A stretch of 36,329 nt of DNA from Gnetum montanum (Eukaryota; Streptophyta; Gnetopsida; Gnetales; Gnetaceae): positions 197,244 to 233,572 of the forward strand of contig MNCI01026985.1 in assembly GCA_015680685.1 (NCBI GenBank), given 5' to 3'. This document shows positions 1 to 10,298 of the stretch, piece after piece. A program made the translations under genes and the position numbers. Numbering within the stretch: position 1 is the stretch's first letter; each line of letters begins with the position of its first letter. The notes under the pieces were generated by a model that saw nothing but the letters and a program-made list of their open reading frames with translations, was not told the DNA's origin and did no database searches.

Positions 1-59
1 GATCTAAGTTTAGCAACCTATGCAACCAAGCATTGGTTTTCTACTCTAGCTATTTCAAG

Positions 60-1690
60 TTTTCCATCAATAATGATGCATTTTTCCCTTTCCTCAAGTA
101 GCTTTGACTAGGTAGTAGTGATGGTATTTGAAAGATCAAAGACATTTGAAATCAATTGTCGGATTCCCACCAATTGGCCCAGCAATTTCTCATGTTGGGC
201 TATGTTCAATCTCTCGTTAATGGTTTCTATAGATGTCTTCATATCTACAAGTGCAAAAAATTCTAGTACAGATGTTACTAGCACATTAAGTGCTTTTGCT
301 ACTCTATCAACAACCACTTTAGTCATCGTCTCCTTTCCTTGGTGCTGCATCACTAGGAAAGTTGCCTCCTCACCCTCCTCCAAATGCATTGAAAAGGAAG
401 AAAAATTATCAAAAATGTCTAAGAATTGCTACTATTTCAAGAGGGACATCATTACCTCTCAGGTGCTTGGAATTAACCTTGCAGGCACCTACATGCATTG
501 GGCTAAGAAAATTGGCATCCCACCCTCCATCTAGCTTATGGTTTAGGCCAATTCATTGAGGTGGCTCATGGTTGGTCTATACATAGATGGGTCATCACCA
601 CTCATTCCTACTTGCTCCTATTACTACTACAAGAACTCCTCTTGGAGTTTGTGCATGCACTAAATGATAGCACAAGACTTCAGTGTTGTCTAATGAGTGG
701 ATGGTGGAGATAGTTGTTGCTGCTCCTCTTCCTGGATTACCTTTGTAGGCACTTTGTCCTTCATCATCTCCACCTAGGAAGAAATTGGAGCACATTAGAT
801 TGGATCATTAGTGTAGTGGGTTATGCCTCCCCTTTTGCACAATTTTGTAGTGAGGCATGGAAAGGGGAGCATCTTCCTTCCACATTCATTCTCCTTGAAG
901 CGCTTCTCTATCTCAAGATGGATAAACTATGGAAGATCAACTAGGAATCTTTCTCTTAAAGTAACACACACACAAGTGGAGAAGTCTATGATTTTGCTAG
1001 GCCTCACTGTTGGATTGAGGTGAAAGGCTACAATTTTAAAATATGATGGTTCCATCATGGTGAGCACACCAAACTCCTTACAATCCACTTTGTAGCATCA
1101 TTGTGTCCATTCTTTCTTGACACCTAGATATGCTTGCATTGGAATTTCTACAAGAGTGCTCCTAGTTTTAGGCAAACCAAGGGCCTCAAGGATTACTTTC
1201 ATCAAGTAAAACACAAATATGTCCTTGATTTTGACCATGGAACTAGCCTACTGATTGTTCCAGAAAATGTTTATCTCTCCCATGTACCACTCCCAGTCGA
1301 AAGTGATGATGGGCAACATGGAAGAGCTTTGTAGTTGAGTCTTGACTCTTGAAGGAGAAAACTCCAAGAAAGATCCAAAGTTCAGCTCTTAAAGCACAGA
1401 TTTCTAAACCTCCTTAGATGTGATTTGTTTGAGGCAAGAGTTCGTTAAGATAACCTCAATTTTTGGTCTTGGCCCTAGTGCTTCATCTTGGTGTCATTAT
1501 TCTATCTTAGTTGCTTTAGGAATCTATCTAACAAATTCCACTTTAGGCTCCTCCTGAAAAGGTCCCATTGCATGGGTTTCTATTACCTATTCTTGCAATT
1601 GTTCTTGACTCCTTCTAGTTCTTCATCATTTGTTCCTTAGTTGGGATGATCCTCCCTTTTACAGGTGTGTTCCTTTTGGTGTCATCTATG
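60..1690 (-). pseudogene. Decayed minus-strand coding region, unrecognised
   Basis: Read on the minus strand, this stretch gives long runs of protein-like sequence broken by stops that mostly look like former Gln, Arg or Trp codons. One run spans about 1460 to 1010 and includes the segment LGLPKTRSTLVEIPMQAYLG followed by KKEWTQ, a stop, and CYKVDCKEFGVLTMMEPSYF. Another lies at about 800-600 (GGDDEGQSAYKGNPGRGAAT). A third, at 389-108, is rich in Glu, Lys and Leu with coiled-coil spacing (ETINERLNIAQHEKLLGQL). I recognise no domain. It could be an extra reading frame of another mobile element, or a decayed host gene. It lies outside the left LTR, so it is older sequence or a neighbouring repeat. 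The frame order is inferred by eye. Confidence 0.4.
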
Positions 1691-2438
1691 GTCACAACAA
1701 AACCAAGGATTAGCATGTGATGTCTAACTTATATCATTTAGGTAACTTATCTCGTTGGTTAGTTAGACTTTAGCTAAGTTATGACCATGGGAGATTGCTT
1801 ATTTTAATGTTATTTGGTTTAGAAGATCACTAGAGTTTGTTGAAAGGGTTTAACTTTCATAAATTGATGTTTTTAATATTAGTTTATTAGTTAAACCTTT
1901 GTGGGAGTTAGAAAAATTTTCAGAAATTTCCATAAAAAAAACCTAAGGTTTATGGTCCCCACGACGCAAAGATTATCTTTGATAGCTACAAAATTAGAGA
2001 ATGAGGTTAATCGGAAAAATGGTTTGGAAGTTATGGCTCTTGGAAGATTCTAGGCTCTAAAAACTTCAAAACCCCCCTCCTTGTTTGAGGTCAAATATGA
2101 AAAACAAAGCTAAGTGTGGCCACATATTTATAAGACTTTTGTGCTATGTTGATAGGGTCTCGTCTAAGTGATCAACTTCATTGACAAGGTCCTATCAATG
2201 AAGCCTATGACAGAAATTCTTCACATTCAAAATTTCAAAAAATACGAGTTAAAATATGAACTTACAGTCTTTGGAGAGCCATAAAACCCATGAACATAAT
2301 GAAATGGTTGAAGAGGGTGAGAGTATTCACAAGAAGGAGTTTTTAGCTAGAGAATGAATTTAAAAGGAGAAGTGTGATTAAGGAGCACATAGTTGGATGC
2401 AACCAATGGGCAATGCAGAAGGATTCAATTTGCAAAAG
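1691..2438. other. Flank with no recognised gene
   Basis: This AT-rich stretch sits between the decayed coding region and the 5' LTR. No convincing frame, RNA gene or repeat was seen in it. The last bases before the LTR (AAAAG) do not match the bases after the 3' LTR (ATGCC). Confidence 0.5.
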
Positions 2439-2559
2439 TGTCTAGCACTAATTTCAGCCTAGCACTTTAAAATGAGAACCGGCTCAAGCCCTTTCGAAGT
2501 TTTGGGAGGCAAAATTTGGGCTAAGGCATGGAGCTTGCACCCACATTTCCCAAGGCAGC

Positions 2560-3215
2560 TTGCTCATGCTCAGCGTGAGCAACTTCACACAGCATCAAAA
2601 CTTGGTTAAAAGTGATCATTTCTAAGTGGTTTTCAGAAGTCACGCTACAGGTCACATTGCAGCGTAACTCCAGCATGACCAACTCCAGGAGCCTCCAAAC
2701 CGAGTCAAAACTATCCGACTTCCAAAGTGCAAATCTTCCTCGGAGTTCATGTGCAAATCATCCTTTCAGAATGTCAGTCTTTCAGCTCAAAATTGCAAGT
2801 TTTTTTTAGAAGTTTTCCTTAAGTCATGCTACAGGTCACGCTGCTGCTTGAGTCCACCATGACCTGCCAAAAGTGGCTCTAAAAAGAACATATTCAAGCT
2901 CAAATTTTGACTTACAGGGTCAGACACAGGCATGCAATTGTTGTAATCAGGAATCAGGCTTCAAAGTTCAAAATTTGATCAAAAATTGCAAGTCTTTGCT
3001 CAGCGTTCTATAGGTCATGCTGCAAAATGGCTCCAAATCAGAAACATTAAGTTCAAATTCCAGATTTCAGGTCACTCTCAGGTTTAGACGCATTCAGGGC
3101 AATAGTTGCATTCAAGGAACACGCTTTAGAAATCAAAATTTGGTGTCAAATATCTCATTTTATCTCACTCAGACCAAGGTCATGCTGAGGACATGCCCAG
3201 CATGAATGTCCAATG
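2560..3215. repeat. U3 units with GTCACGCT dyads about 185 bp apart
   Basis: The U3 half of the LTR carries recurring cores of the type GTCACGCT followed by its inverse AGCGTGAC. They lie at about 2640, 2822, 3006 and 3178, with a further core at 2565. The spacing is about 183, 184 and 172 bp. The 3' LTR has the same series at about 34366, 34550, 34737 and 34940. Sequence between cores is weakly similar from unit to unit (AAATTTGATCAAAAATTGCAAG-like words). Confidence 0.6.
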
Positions 3216-3582
3216 TGAGCACAAGCAGGCATGCCTTAAAAGCCACAAAACCACCTGAATCGGCATCCTACAGTAGTCAAAGTGGTCAAATCAAAGATCC
3301 AGAATTTTCAAGTAAGCCAGGGTCAATTTCTCTTGTTGTCCAACGTAAATCTTTGATTGTGGGCTTGTCAAGCCCTCACAGTCTAAATTGTATGTATTTC
3401 CATGGGCTTGAATGGCCCTCACGTTGTAAGATATGGTTAACTTGGTCAAGAACGTAGCTTGCCCACACATGTCCAACTAACACACAGTTGTCCATTGGAC
3501 ACATGTCACTTAATCCGCTTTCCTCTCATCTCCCAACCATTGATTCCATTCTTGAATTCCGTGCCTGAGCCTGGCCCAATCC

Positions 3583-3589
3583 TATAAAT
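3583..3589 (+). promoter_or_regulatory. TATA box of 5' LTR
   Basis: CCTATAAATTCC lies here, and the same place in the 3' LTR reads CCTATAAATACC (35347-35354). Its conservation and its position, after the U3 repeat units and about 560 bp from the LTR end, fit the LTR promoter. The U3/R boundary would be some 30 bp downstream. No transcript evidence is available. Confidence 0.6.
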
Positions 3590-4154
3590 TCCCTATCAAT
3601 TCACACAAACGGAATTGGAAATTTTTGAGTTAAACTGCTTAGGAAACTCAGACTAGCGATTCTTGGGCACTCAACACACTCTGACTGATAGCATCCAAGC
3701 ACTTCTGAAACACATCACATCTCATCACATCACATAGCCCCGGGGCTTGGTGCTTGACCTACCATCTACACGTGCAACTACGCTTTGACTAGTGCACATC
3801 TTTTCTATGCAATACAATACAACTCATTTTTTCCAACCATTATACTGTTTACTTTGTTTTACATTCAGTTCATGTTTTATTTGTTTTGATTATGATACCA
3901 GTTTAAGTTTACATTTCGTATGTGTTATTTCACATTTTAAAATATCAGTTGCGATAACCCTAGCGCAAGCCATAGTTTACGCTTGAGGAAGTTCTTGGTT
4001 GATTTGCGTGCAGACCATCCAAGGCACTCTACCTTCATTTACTTTTCCAGCTTGTCCTCAGGCAAAGGCAGGGTCAACGGTGTGTGCCCGATGATCCTTC
4101 GATGTTTCTTTCCCTTCCAGCCTTAGACCGACGATTTAGGTCAGTACAGTAACT

Positions 4155-4174
4155 TGGCCCTAGAAGGAGGGCCC
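4155..4174 (+). other. Primer binding site of outer element
   Basis: TGGCCCTAGAAGGAGGGCCC starts six bases after the 5' LTR end. It begins with the TGG that pairs with the CCA end of a tRNA primer. The inner element has the related TGGAGCTAGAAGGAGGGCAT at the same place, which supports the call. I could not assign the priming tRNA with confidence. Confidence 0.7.
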
Positions 4175-4224
4175 AACTTGCTTGTTGTTTGTTAAAATGT
4201 CCATCACACTACAAAACTTATTCA

Positions 4225-4560
4225 TCCTGTCCCTATGAGTCTCCCTATCATAGTGGTCGTGCTACAGTTTCCACACTGCAATGATCATGTTGTGTTGTCA
4301 CGGTGCAATTCTTACGATGTCCTACAGTTGTTACGCTATCCTACAGTTGTCACGCTGTATTGCAGTTGTCATGCTATCTTGCAATTATCATGCTATCCTA
4401 CATTTTTCATGCTATCTTGCAGTTGTCACGCTATCTTGTAGTTGTCACATTGTCCTACAGTTGTCACGGTGTCTTACAATTGTCACGTTGTCTTATAGTT
4501 GTCATGTTGTAGTGGTCACACTACAGTTTGGTCATGATGTTGGTCACACTGGTCACGCTG
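4225..4560 (+). repeat. Leader tandem repeats, about 19-bp unit
   Basis: Between the PBS and gag there are about eleven imperfect copies of a unit like CTATCCTACAGTTGTCACG, clearest at 4311-4510, with looser copies at both ends. The unit holds the GTCACG core that also recurs in the U3 region and at 27.2-28.1 kb. The array is in the untranslated leader of the genomic RNA. Confidence 0.8.
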
Positions 4561-4608
4561 TAGTTGCTTGCATTCAAACTCTTCTAGTTCAGTTTACTCA
4601 CATTCATT

Positions 4609-6698
4609 ATGGAATCCTCCCAAATTAACCCGGTGACACTGCTGACCTCTAACTTTGAGACTGAAACCACGAAACCTATGACTGCTACAAAATCCATAAC
4701 TATCATCGAATAGATAAATGCCCAAGGTCCTACACACCAGTCACTCAGGCTATAGGGTAGAGACCCTACCTATGCGACTCTTACACCCAAACAATATAAC
4801 TTCATCTGTGTCAAGATCCAAGCCAACTTACCCATCAATCATGTAGAGAGAGAAGTAAAGAGAGACTATGAACTTATCCACAAAGGAGGTCATGAATTCA
4901 TCCCCTCAGCATTTGACATAATCCTTCTCTCTGAACATCACCATAAAATCATATCCGAGCTTATGGCAAGAAGCCAAGCCTTACAAACACCTTCGATAGA
5001 GCCTCAAGGTGGAGATGAGGAGGACGACTTCGTAGCCCAATCTGAACATGGGGATTCATACCATACCATCAGTTCCCATGCCCATACAAACCCATTATTT
5101 CAACCTTTCCTGGAAGAGACTATATTTCCACCACCAGCTTCTCTACAGTAAATAGCCATTCCCATTCCCATCTTCTCTAAGTCTAACGTTCAATCTAACG
5201 CGTCCACTTCCATCATACTTCTACAAATACAATCCCAATAGCCTCCGCCTCAAACTAATGCAGGATCTACCTTTCGACCTCAAGTGATTGGGATGCCATT
5301 AGTCATACCAGCTTCCATGTCTACCCATTACATACCTCAAGTGCAAATCCAACAAGCGCCACTGATCGCTTCACAACCTGTGACTAGGCAGTGGGTCCCA
5401 CCAACTGTTCAACAAAACCTATCTACTCATTACAGCATACCACACTCCATAGTCTCAGCCCCAAATGTTGTCCCACTGCAACAAACAACAGTCCAACAAC
5501 CTCTCTTTCCACAAACAATGCCACAATCGAGTCGTTATCAATTACCATCAACTCAAACTGTTGGTCTGCCCACCACTCAAGAGTGGGAAGATATGAAGAA
5601 GAAGATGCACACATTAGTAGAAGAATTAAACATCTTAAAACTATGACCACTGAGGAAGGCAAAGTACTAGACTTCTATCAAGATGATCCAATTGACCCCT
5701 CAGTTCCACCGCTAACCTTGCCAAAGGGAGTTTCGTTACCTCAGCTGACTAAGTACAATGGGGAGGGAGACCCAAACACTCACCTAGTAACATTCCAAAT
5801 AGAATGTATATTACTTCAAGCATGGCCTCATGTAATTCTATGTGTGTTTGCTATGTCCTTAACTAGGAAAGCCCTAGACTAGTACTGAGCTTTACCTCGT
5901 AGCTCCATATCTTCTCTAGAAGACTTGTTGCATTAATTCGTCACTTGTTTCAAATACAATCTAAAACTTGAAGCCACATTAGATAGCCTAATTTGAATTA
6001 AATAAGCACCGTTAGATTCAGCACATAAATTTATCCAAAGGTGGAGTGTGACTCTGAATGAACTTCACAAGCCTATACTTGAAACATATCTACTTTCCAT
6101 CCTTAAGGTGGCCGCAAATTACTTTATTAAATCAAAACTTTACTATTTAAAACCTTGTACCTTGAGCCAAGAATTTATGCAAATTAAAGACATAGAATAG
6201 GCTGCACAAACAAGCAATGACCCAACCTACTCGACCTCTAGGAGCCAACATACCAGGAAAGATAAATCCAAGATGACGGTAGTAGCAGTGGGTAAGACAA
6301 CCCAACCTAGCCATCTAGGACAAAAGGGAAAACAACCCATTGTCCCAAATGGCTATGAAAGGAATACACCTATGCCTACACCTGAAACATCCTCAAATAG
6401 GAACACCAACATGGGTCACACCCATACATTCGAAAGAAAAGACCCCGCTCAATACACACCCTTGCGCATGAAACCTTTACAATTGCTCGATCAGCTTCTA
6501 AAGGCTAGGTTAATTAAACATAAACAAATCTCTCCTGCAACATCTAAAAAACATGATAGATTATATGAGCTAGCCAAGAACCCAACCTTAGCAATAGCTA
6601 ATGAACCACCCATTCCAAGAGGTTTTAGGTTGGATAGGTTTTGCGAGTATCATCAACGACCCGGTCATGGAACTGATTACTGTTTCACCTTGAAATAA
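4609..6698 (+). pseudogene. gag: gag of outer element (decayed)
   Basis: Encodes the structural capsid and nucleocapsid polyprotein of the particle. The start at 4609 is the first ATG after the leader. The N-terminal third matches the inner element (YELIHKGGHEFIPS at about 4870; DDFVAQSEHGDSYH at about 5030) and is followed by a Gln/Pro-rich stretch. The capsid part resembles the retrotransposon gag family (LLQAWPH; SSLEDLLH; FIQRWS). It ends in a zinc knuckle variant, CEYHQRPGHGTDYC (6642-6683), spaced C-x2-H-x4-H-x4-C, then LK and a TAA. Stops include TAG at 4711, TAG/TGA at 5880-5888 (Trp and Arg in the inner copy) and TAA/TGA codons around 5930-6010. A frameshift lies near 5640. The TAA at 6696 is at the same position in the inner element. 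Confidence 0.9.
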
Positions 6699-7161
6699 GA
6701 TATACAACACATGATTAATAGGGGTAAAGTAGTATTCGATGAGGCAAACCCAATAAGACCTTAGAACCAGCCCATGGGGGTCTACAAGGATCCTCTCAAT
6801 GCTAGTGAAGCACCATATGTGATTATTACTATCCATGTGGAGAATAGACAAGATGTCCCGTGAAAACCTTTTGTGATTCGCAGACCTTCAGAAAACACAC
6901 CTACCGCAACATCTCCTTGAACCCCTTTCATCATATACACATCTCATGCACCACAAAAACCATTTTTTATCCACATACCTCCTTTCGTCGCCATGCCAAC
7001 CATACCATCCGAAAATCGACCCATCCCCTTTGTGATCCGAGTGCCAAAACACCCTAGCACACAACCCACCTCTACTCCCTCGTGACCTCTACGAGAACTA
7101 CTTACTGATAGGTTAACGAGAGAGCGTCTAGAAAGAGAAAACCATCAGTACAAATTAGAAC
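6699..7161 (+). pseudogene. Proline-rich gag-protease linker, first half, outer element
   Basis: In frame after the gag TAA, this segment encodes a linker with five loose copies of a motif of the form PYVIRVP (for example FVIRRPSEN, PFFIHIPPF, PFVIRVPKHP). It ends in a charged stretch, LTRERLERENHQYKL. The frame is cut at 7161 by the inner element and resumes at 21176 with GPPKPTPL, exactly as in the uninterrupted copy in the inner element. Three or more stops are present. Its function is unknown; it may be a spacer or an interaction segment of Gag-Pro. Confidence 0.75.
7157..7161 (+). repeat. Target-site duplication, left copy (AGAAC)
   Basis: These five bases stand next to the left end of the inner element. 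They match AGGAC at 21176-21180 except for one base. Removing the insert and one copy restores the outer reading frame across the junction (...KLGPPKPTP), which supports this boundary. Confidence 0.75.
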
Positions 7162-8502
7162 TACACTGTCTAAAATCATCCGTGCAAGGCTGGAATGGGG
7201 TGAGCACCGCATGATTTACAGATAAGCACAGAAGTCCCTACCTTCACTTGAGGGTGAGCTGGAATTGACGAACGTAGAGTACCTTGGGTGGTCCACACGT
7301 AGATCAGACAAGGATTTCCCCAAACGTATGCCAATGTGCAATACGCTGTGTTATGTGTAAATAGCGTAATAAGTGTAAACCAAAACGTAAATGTGCAGAA
7401 ATATAAACAAAGGGATAGGCAAGAACGAATGCAAACTATAACAAATCTTAATTGGAAATGAAGCAATTTTATTGCAAAAATGAGGATTATAGTGCACCGA
7501 TCTGAACGCAGTTGTGGGACTGACACAAGGTGGACGAAGAGCCCCGGTGGATGCGGATGGATGATGGTTAGATGGTTTTAATTGCAGGCACAACATGAAC
7601 ATTGTATACTCAATGTACAAGGCAGAAGTCCATTGTATGGGATTCCTGATCTGATTTCCTAAGTGCCTCTAGGTTTTGTCCTATTTTCCCAAAATTGCCA
7701 ACCCCGATCTAGTCAAAAATTGGGATTTTTTATGAGGTTTTTGGGCGTTGGATTCAGATCTGGAAGTGTATGAGTGGTTGCGGGTGAGATAATTTTGGGT
7801 GGGGTGACATGTGGCTACATTGTCCAAGTGCAAAGAAAATTACAATTGTACAGCATGCTGCATGTCAACGTGTACATACTGGGCATGTGAACTCAGTGTA
7901 GAGACTTGCCCAACGCAAGAGAATTGAACTTTACAAAAAAATATACTATTACAATAAAATATCTTGAATTTGGCCCTTGGATCATGAGAATGATGCCTGT
8001 TGAATTTGGGCTCATCTGGGCTCAATCTGACATGGTTTTAGAAGGCTCCGACTGGTGCATGCTGGGCTGCACGCTGGGCGTACAGGATGTACATGCTCAG
8101 CGTGTGAGCTTCAAAATGCATGATTTCAAGGTCAAAACCTGATTTTCCTGAGCACATGATGATGCCTAACAATGGCCTTATCTTTGAGAGTTGATGCCTT
8201 ATGAAAATCTTGCTCTAAAGTGCCTATTTTGGGTCACCTTTGAAGTCATACGCTGGGCATGCACGCTGGGCGTACAGGATGCATACTTAGTGAAAACTAA
8301 GTCTTTTTAGCTCAAGATTTGCCAGGTTTGATGTTGGATGTCACTGTAGTCTTCTGTTGATCCTAGGGGACCTTTTCCTATTTATTTTGACTCCGTTTGA
8401 TGCTTTTTTGAGGTTCGCAAGCTTCGATCATGTTGCGGAGCATCATGACTTAGTTCGATTCTTATTGGAGAAGTGCTAAGCTCAAAATTTTGTGGTGTTT
8501 CA
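7162..8502 (-). repeat. 3' LTR of inner element
   Basis: 1341 bp, equal in length to the partner at 19835-21175 and differing at roughly 7% of the positions I compared, mostly by transitions. On the minus strand it starts TGAAACACCAC right after the polypurine tract. The partner ends in CAGTACA; here the last three bases have decayed (TAC instead of TGT on the + strand). A poly(A) signal AATAAA is at 7468-7473 on the minus strand. Dyad cores (CACGCTG and CAGCGTG) recur at about 7590, 7857, 8063 and 8256. Confidence 0.92.
7468..7473 (-). promoter_or_regulatory. Poly(A) signal in 3' LTR of inner element
   Basis: AATAAA on the minus strand in the context GCAATAAAATTGC. It is conserved at 20141-20146 in the other LTR, about 310 bp before the LTR end. 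This fits an R-region polyadenylation signal for the element's own transcript. Confidence 0.5.
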
Positions 8503-8574
8503 TTGGCCCCTCTTTGTTGACGCCTAGAGGAATCAACCTAAGAAGTGTCAACAAAGAAGTACAAAACACCACAA
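8490..8574 (-). other. Polypurine tract inside an inverted repeat
   Basis: On the minus strand AAAGAGGGGCCAA (8515-8503) is directly followed by the LTR start TGAAAC, so it is the plus-strand primer. It lies in a two-step inverted repeat. TCTTTGTTGACGC (8511-8523) pairs with GTGTCAACAAAGA (8545-8557) with one mismatch. TTGTGGTGTTT (8490-8500, inside the LTR) pairs perfectly with AAACACCACAA (8564-8574). The outer element has the same arrangement at 34097-34173. Confidence 0.8.
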
Positions 8575-9649
8575 GCAACTTGGTAGAAATATTGTCCTTT
8601 GGCATTGGGCCAGATGTCATCGCACCGTGTTCAGTAGTACATGGGATTGGGGAAATGAAGTTTGTAGCTGGATATGGAAATGGAAATTGTGGGGATTGAA
8701 AACTAATCAAGGGATTATGTATGGTTAAGGGGATGCTCTAGTGTGTATACGAGTCATGTTGATCCTTGTCAATAGCCATTGTCTAGCAGACTTGGAACCA
8801 AAACATGAGGTGTATGTCCTTTGGCAGAACAAGACTCTTGTTTAGTGTTTAAGAGGACTTGTTGGCATAACCAAAGCCATGTGATGATGTGTTGCGTTCT
8901 TTGGAGGAACATGGCCTCTGTTTAGTGTTAAAGAGAACCTGTTGGTGGAGAGCCAAAGCCACGCAATGAGATGTTACTTAAGCGTTTGAGATATGAGTAC
9001 TTGCTTCCAAGACAACTGCCTTCCCGTTTGAGGCTTGTATGGGAAGTGCCAAGGGTCTTGTGTTTCTTTTTAGCTTTTTTGCTCTTTGCTCTTTGCTCTT
9101 TTGTTGTTTTTTTCTTTTTCTTTCATTTCTTTTTGTATATTTTTTGTTAAGAGCTTTGTTTTGATCTTGTACTCATGCTCAAGTGCCATGTTGTGTGTTG
9201 CAACTGCTTAAAAGTGTTGTAGTGTGAAATGGTGGGCTCAAAGTTTTGGGTGTATTGGGTGAATGAAGGGTGTAGCTGAGTAGAGTATGTTGAGGAATAG
9301 ATGGGAAATGTAATGGGAAATGGGGATGTACTAGTGAATGGCTTGATTAACCTGGTTCTGTGTGTTAGGAACAATATGGTACCTTGCTGCTGTGATGAAG
9401 TGCATTCTCGTACGAACACCTCTAAGTGTCATCCTGCAAACACAACTCCAAGAAGACAAGAAAACCATGAGTGAGTGAGTAAGCTTAGACTAAGAAAAAA
9501 AAGGCACTGGATGAGATTTCAGGCACTAGATGAGATTTTAGGCACTAAATATGCATGGCGACAATGTTATCAAGATCAACTGATGATGAGTGAGGCAGCG
9601 ACTCTGATGAAGTTCAAATGTAGCTACAGACCGATAGGCTAGAGATGAA
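8575..9649 (-). other. 3' UTR of inner element with purine tract and duplicated segment
   Basis: No real gene is seen. The region matches the outer 3' UTR at 33060-34100. On the element strand an A/G-rich tract lies at about 9150-9066 (built of AAAGAG- and GAAAAA-like words), corresponding to 33598-33722. About 80 bp containing GGCTTTGG...ACACTAAACA...CCAAAG occur twice, at about 8965-8885 and 8884-8815, where the outer element has one copy. A 90-codon minus-strand frame at 9419-9147 looks like a chance opening, because the outer copy does not keep it. Confidence 0.6.
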
Positions 9650-10290
9650 GCTTCCAGGTTATAGTTGTAGCGGACTGTCGTGGGTTAGTTTTATGTCATA
9701 ACCCATTGGATGTTGCTAGTTTAGCATCGTAGCAGATGGTACATTTCTAGTTTATAGTCTTGGCTGACTGTGGAGAGGCAAACCAGTTTATAGTCTTAGC
9801 GGACTCCGGTGAACAAAACTGTGGAAGTTTAATGTCATACCGGATGCGTGCTAATTTATTGTCATTGTGGACAAACTGTGGTATCAGTTTATCATCATAA
9901 CGCCAGGATGTGCTGTGGTATCAGTTTACCGTCATGATTCCAGGACGTGCTGTGGTATCAATTTACCGTCATGATTCCAGGACGTGCTGTGGTATCAGTT
10001 TACTGTCATGATTCCAGGACGTTCTGTGGTATCAATTTACCATCATGATTCTAGGACGTCCTATGGTATTAGTTTACCGTCATGATTCCAAGATGTGCTA
10101 TGGTATCAGTTTACCGTCATGATTCCAGGACGTTCTGTGGTATTAGTTTAGCATCATGATTCCAGGACGTGCTGTGGTATCAATTTACCATCATAATTCC
10201 AGGACGTTCTGTGGTATCAGTTTATTATCATGATTCCAGGACATTCTGTGGTATCAGTTTACCATCATGATTCCAGGACATGCGCATACC
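9650..10290 (-). repeat. 3' UTR tandem array, 37-bp unit (inner element)
   Basis: From about 9880 to 10285 there are eleven near-perfect copies of a 37-bp unit; on the + strand it starts GGTATCAGTTTACCGTCATG and ends with GACGTGCTGT. Before it (9650-9880) lie older, irregular copies with AGTTTATAGTC cores. The outer element has only about four copies of the same unit (32690-32830). The array starts right after the integrase stop. Confidence 0.95.
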
Positions 10291-10298
10291 TGAGAGGT

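Larger units (their letters stand above)
2439..4148 (+). repeat. 5' LTR of outer element
   Basis: About 1710 bp, matching 34166-35888 along its length at roughly nine bases in ten by eye. It ends in GGTCAGTACA just as the 3' copy does. The first 16 or so bases (TGTCTAGCAC) fit the 3' copy (TGAAACACAA) poorly, so the left boundary is uncertain by a few bases. Compared with the 3' copy it lacks about 33 bp near 3017, where the 3' copy holds a hairpin. A TATA box lies at 3583. Confidence 0.88.

Noticed and set aside
2612-3476. Short open frames inside the 5' LTR
   Set aside because: Not conserved in the 3' LTR; chance openings in repeat units.
7167-7172. Left LTR boundary at TGTCTA (7167)
   Set aside because: It gives no target duplication. 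The boundary at 7162 gives equal LTR lengths, CAGTACA at the partner end and AGAAC/AGGAC.
9880-10285. Regular 37-bp repeats resembling a CRISPR array
   Set aside because: Copies are head to tail with no unique spacers, in a plant retrotransposon 3' UTR.
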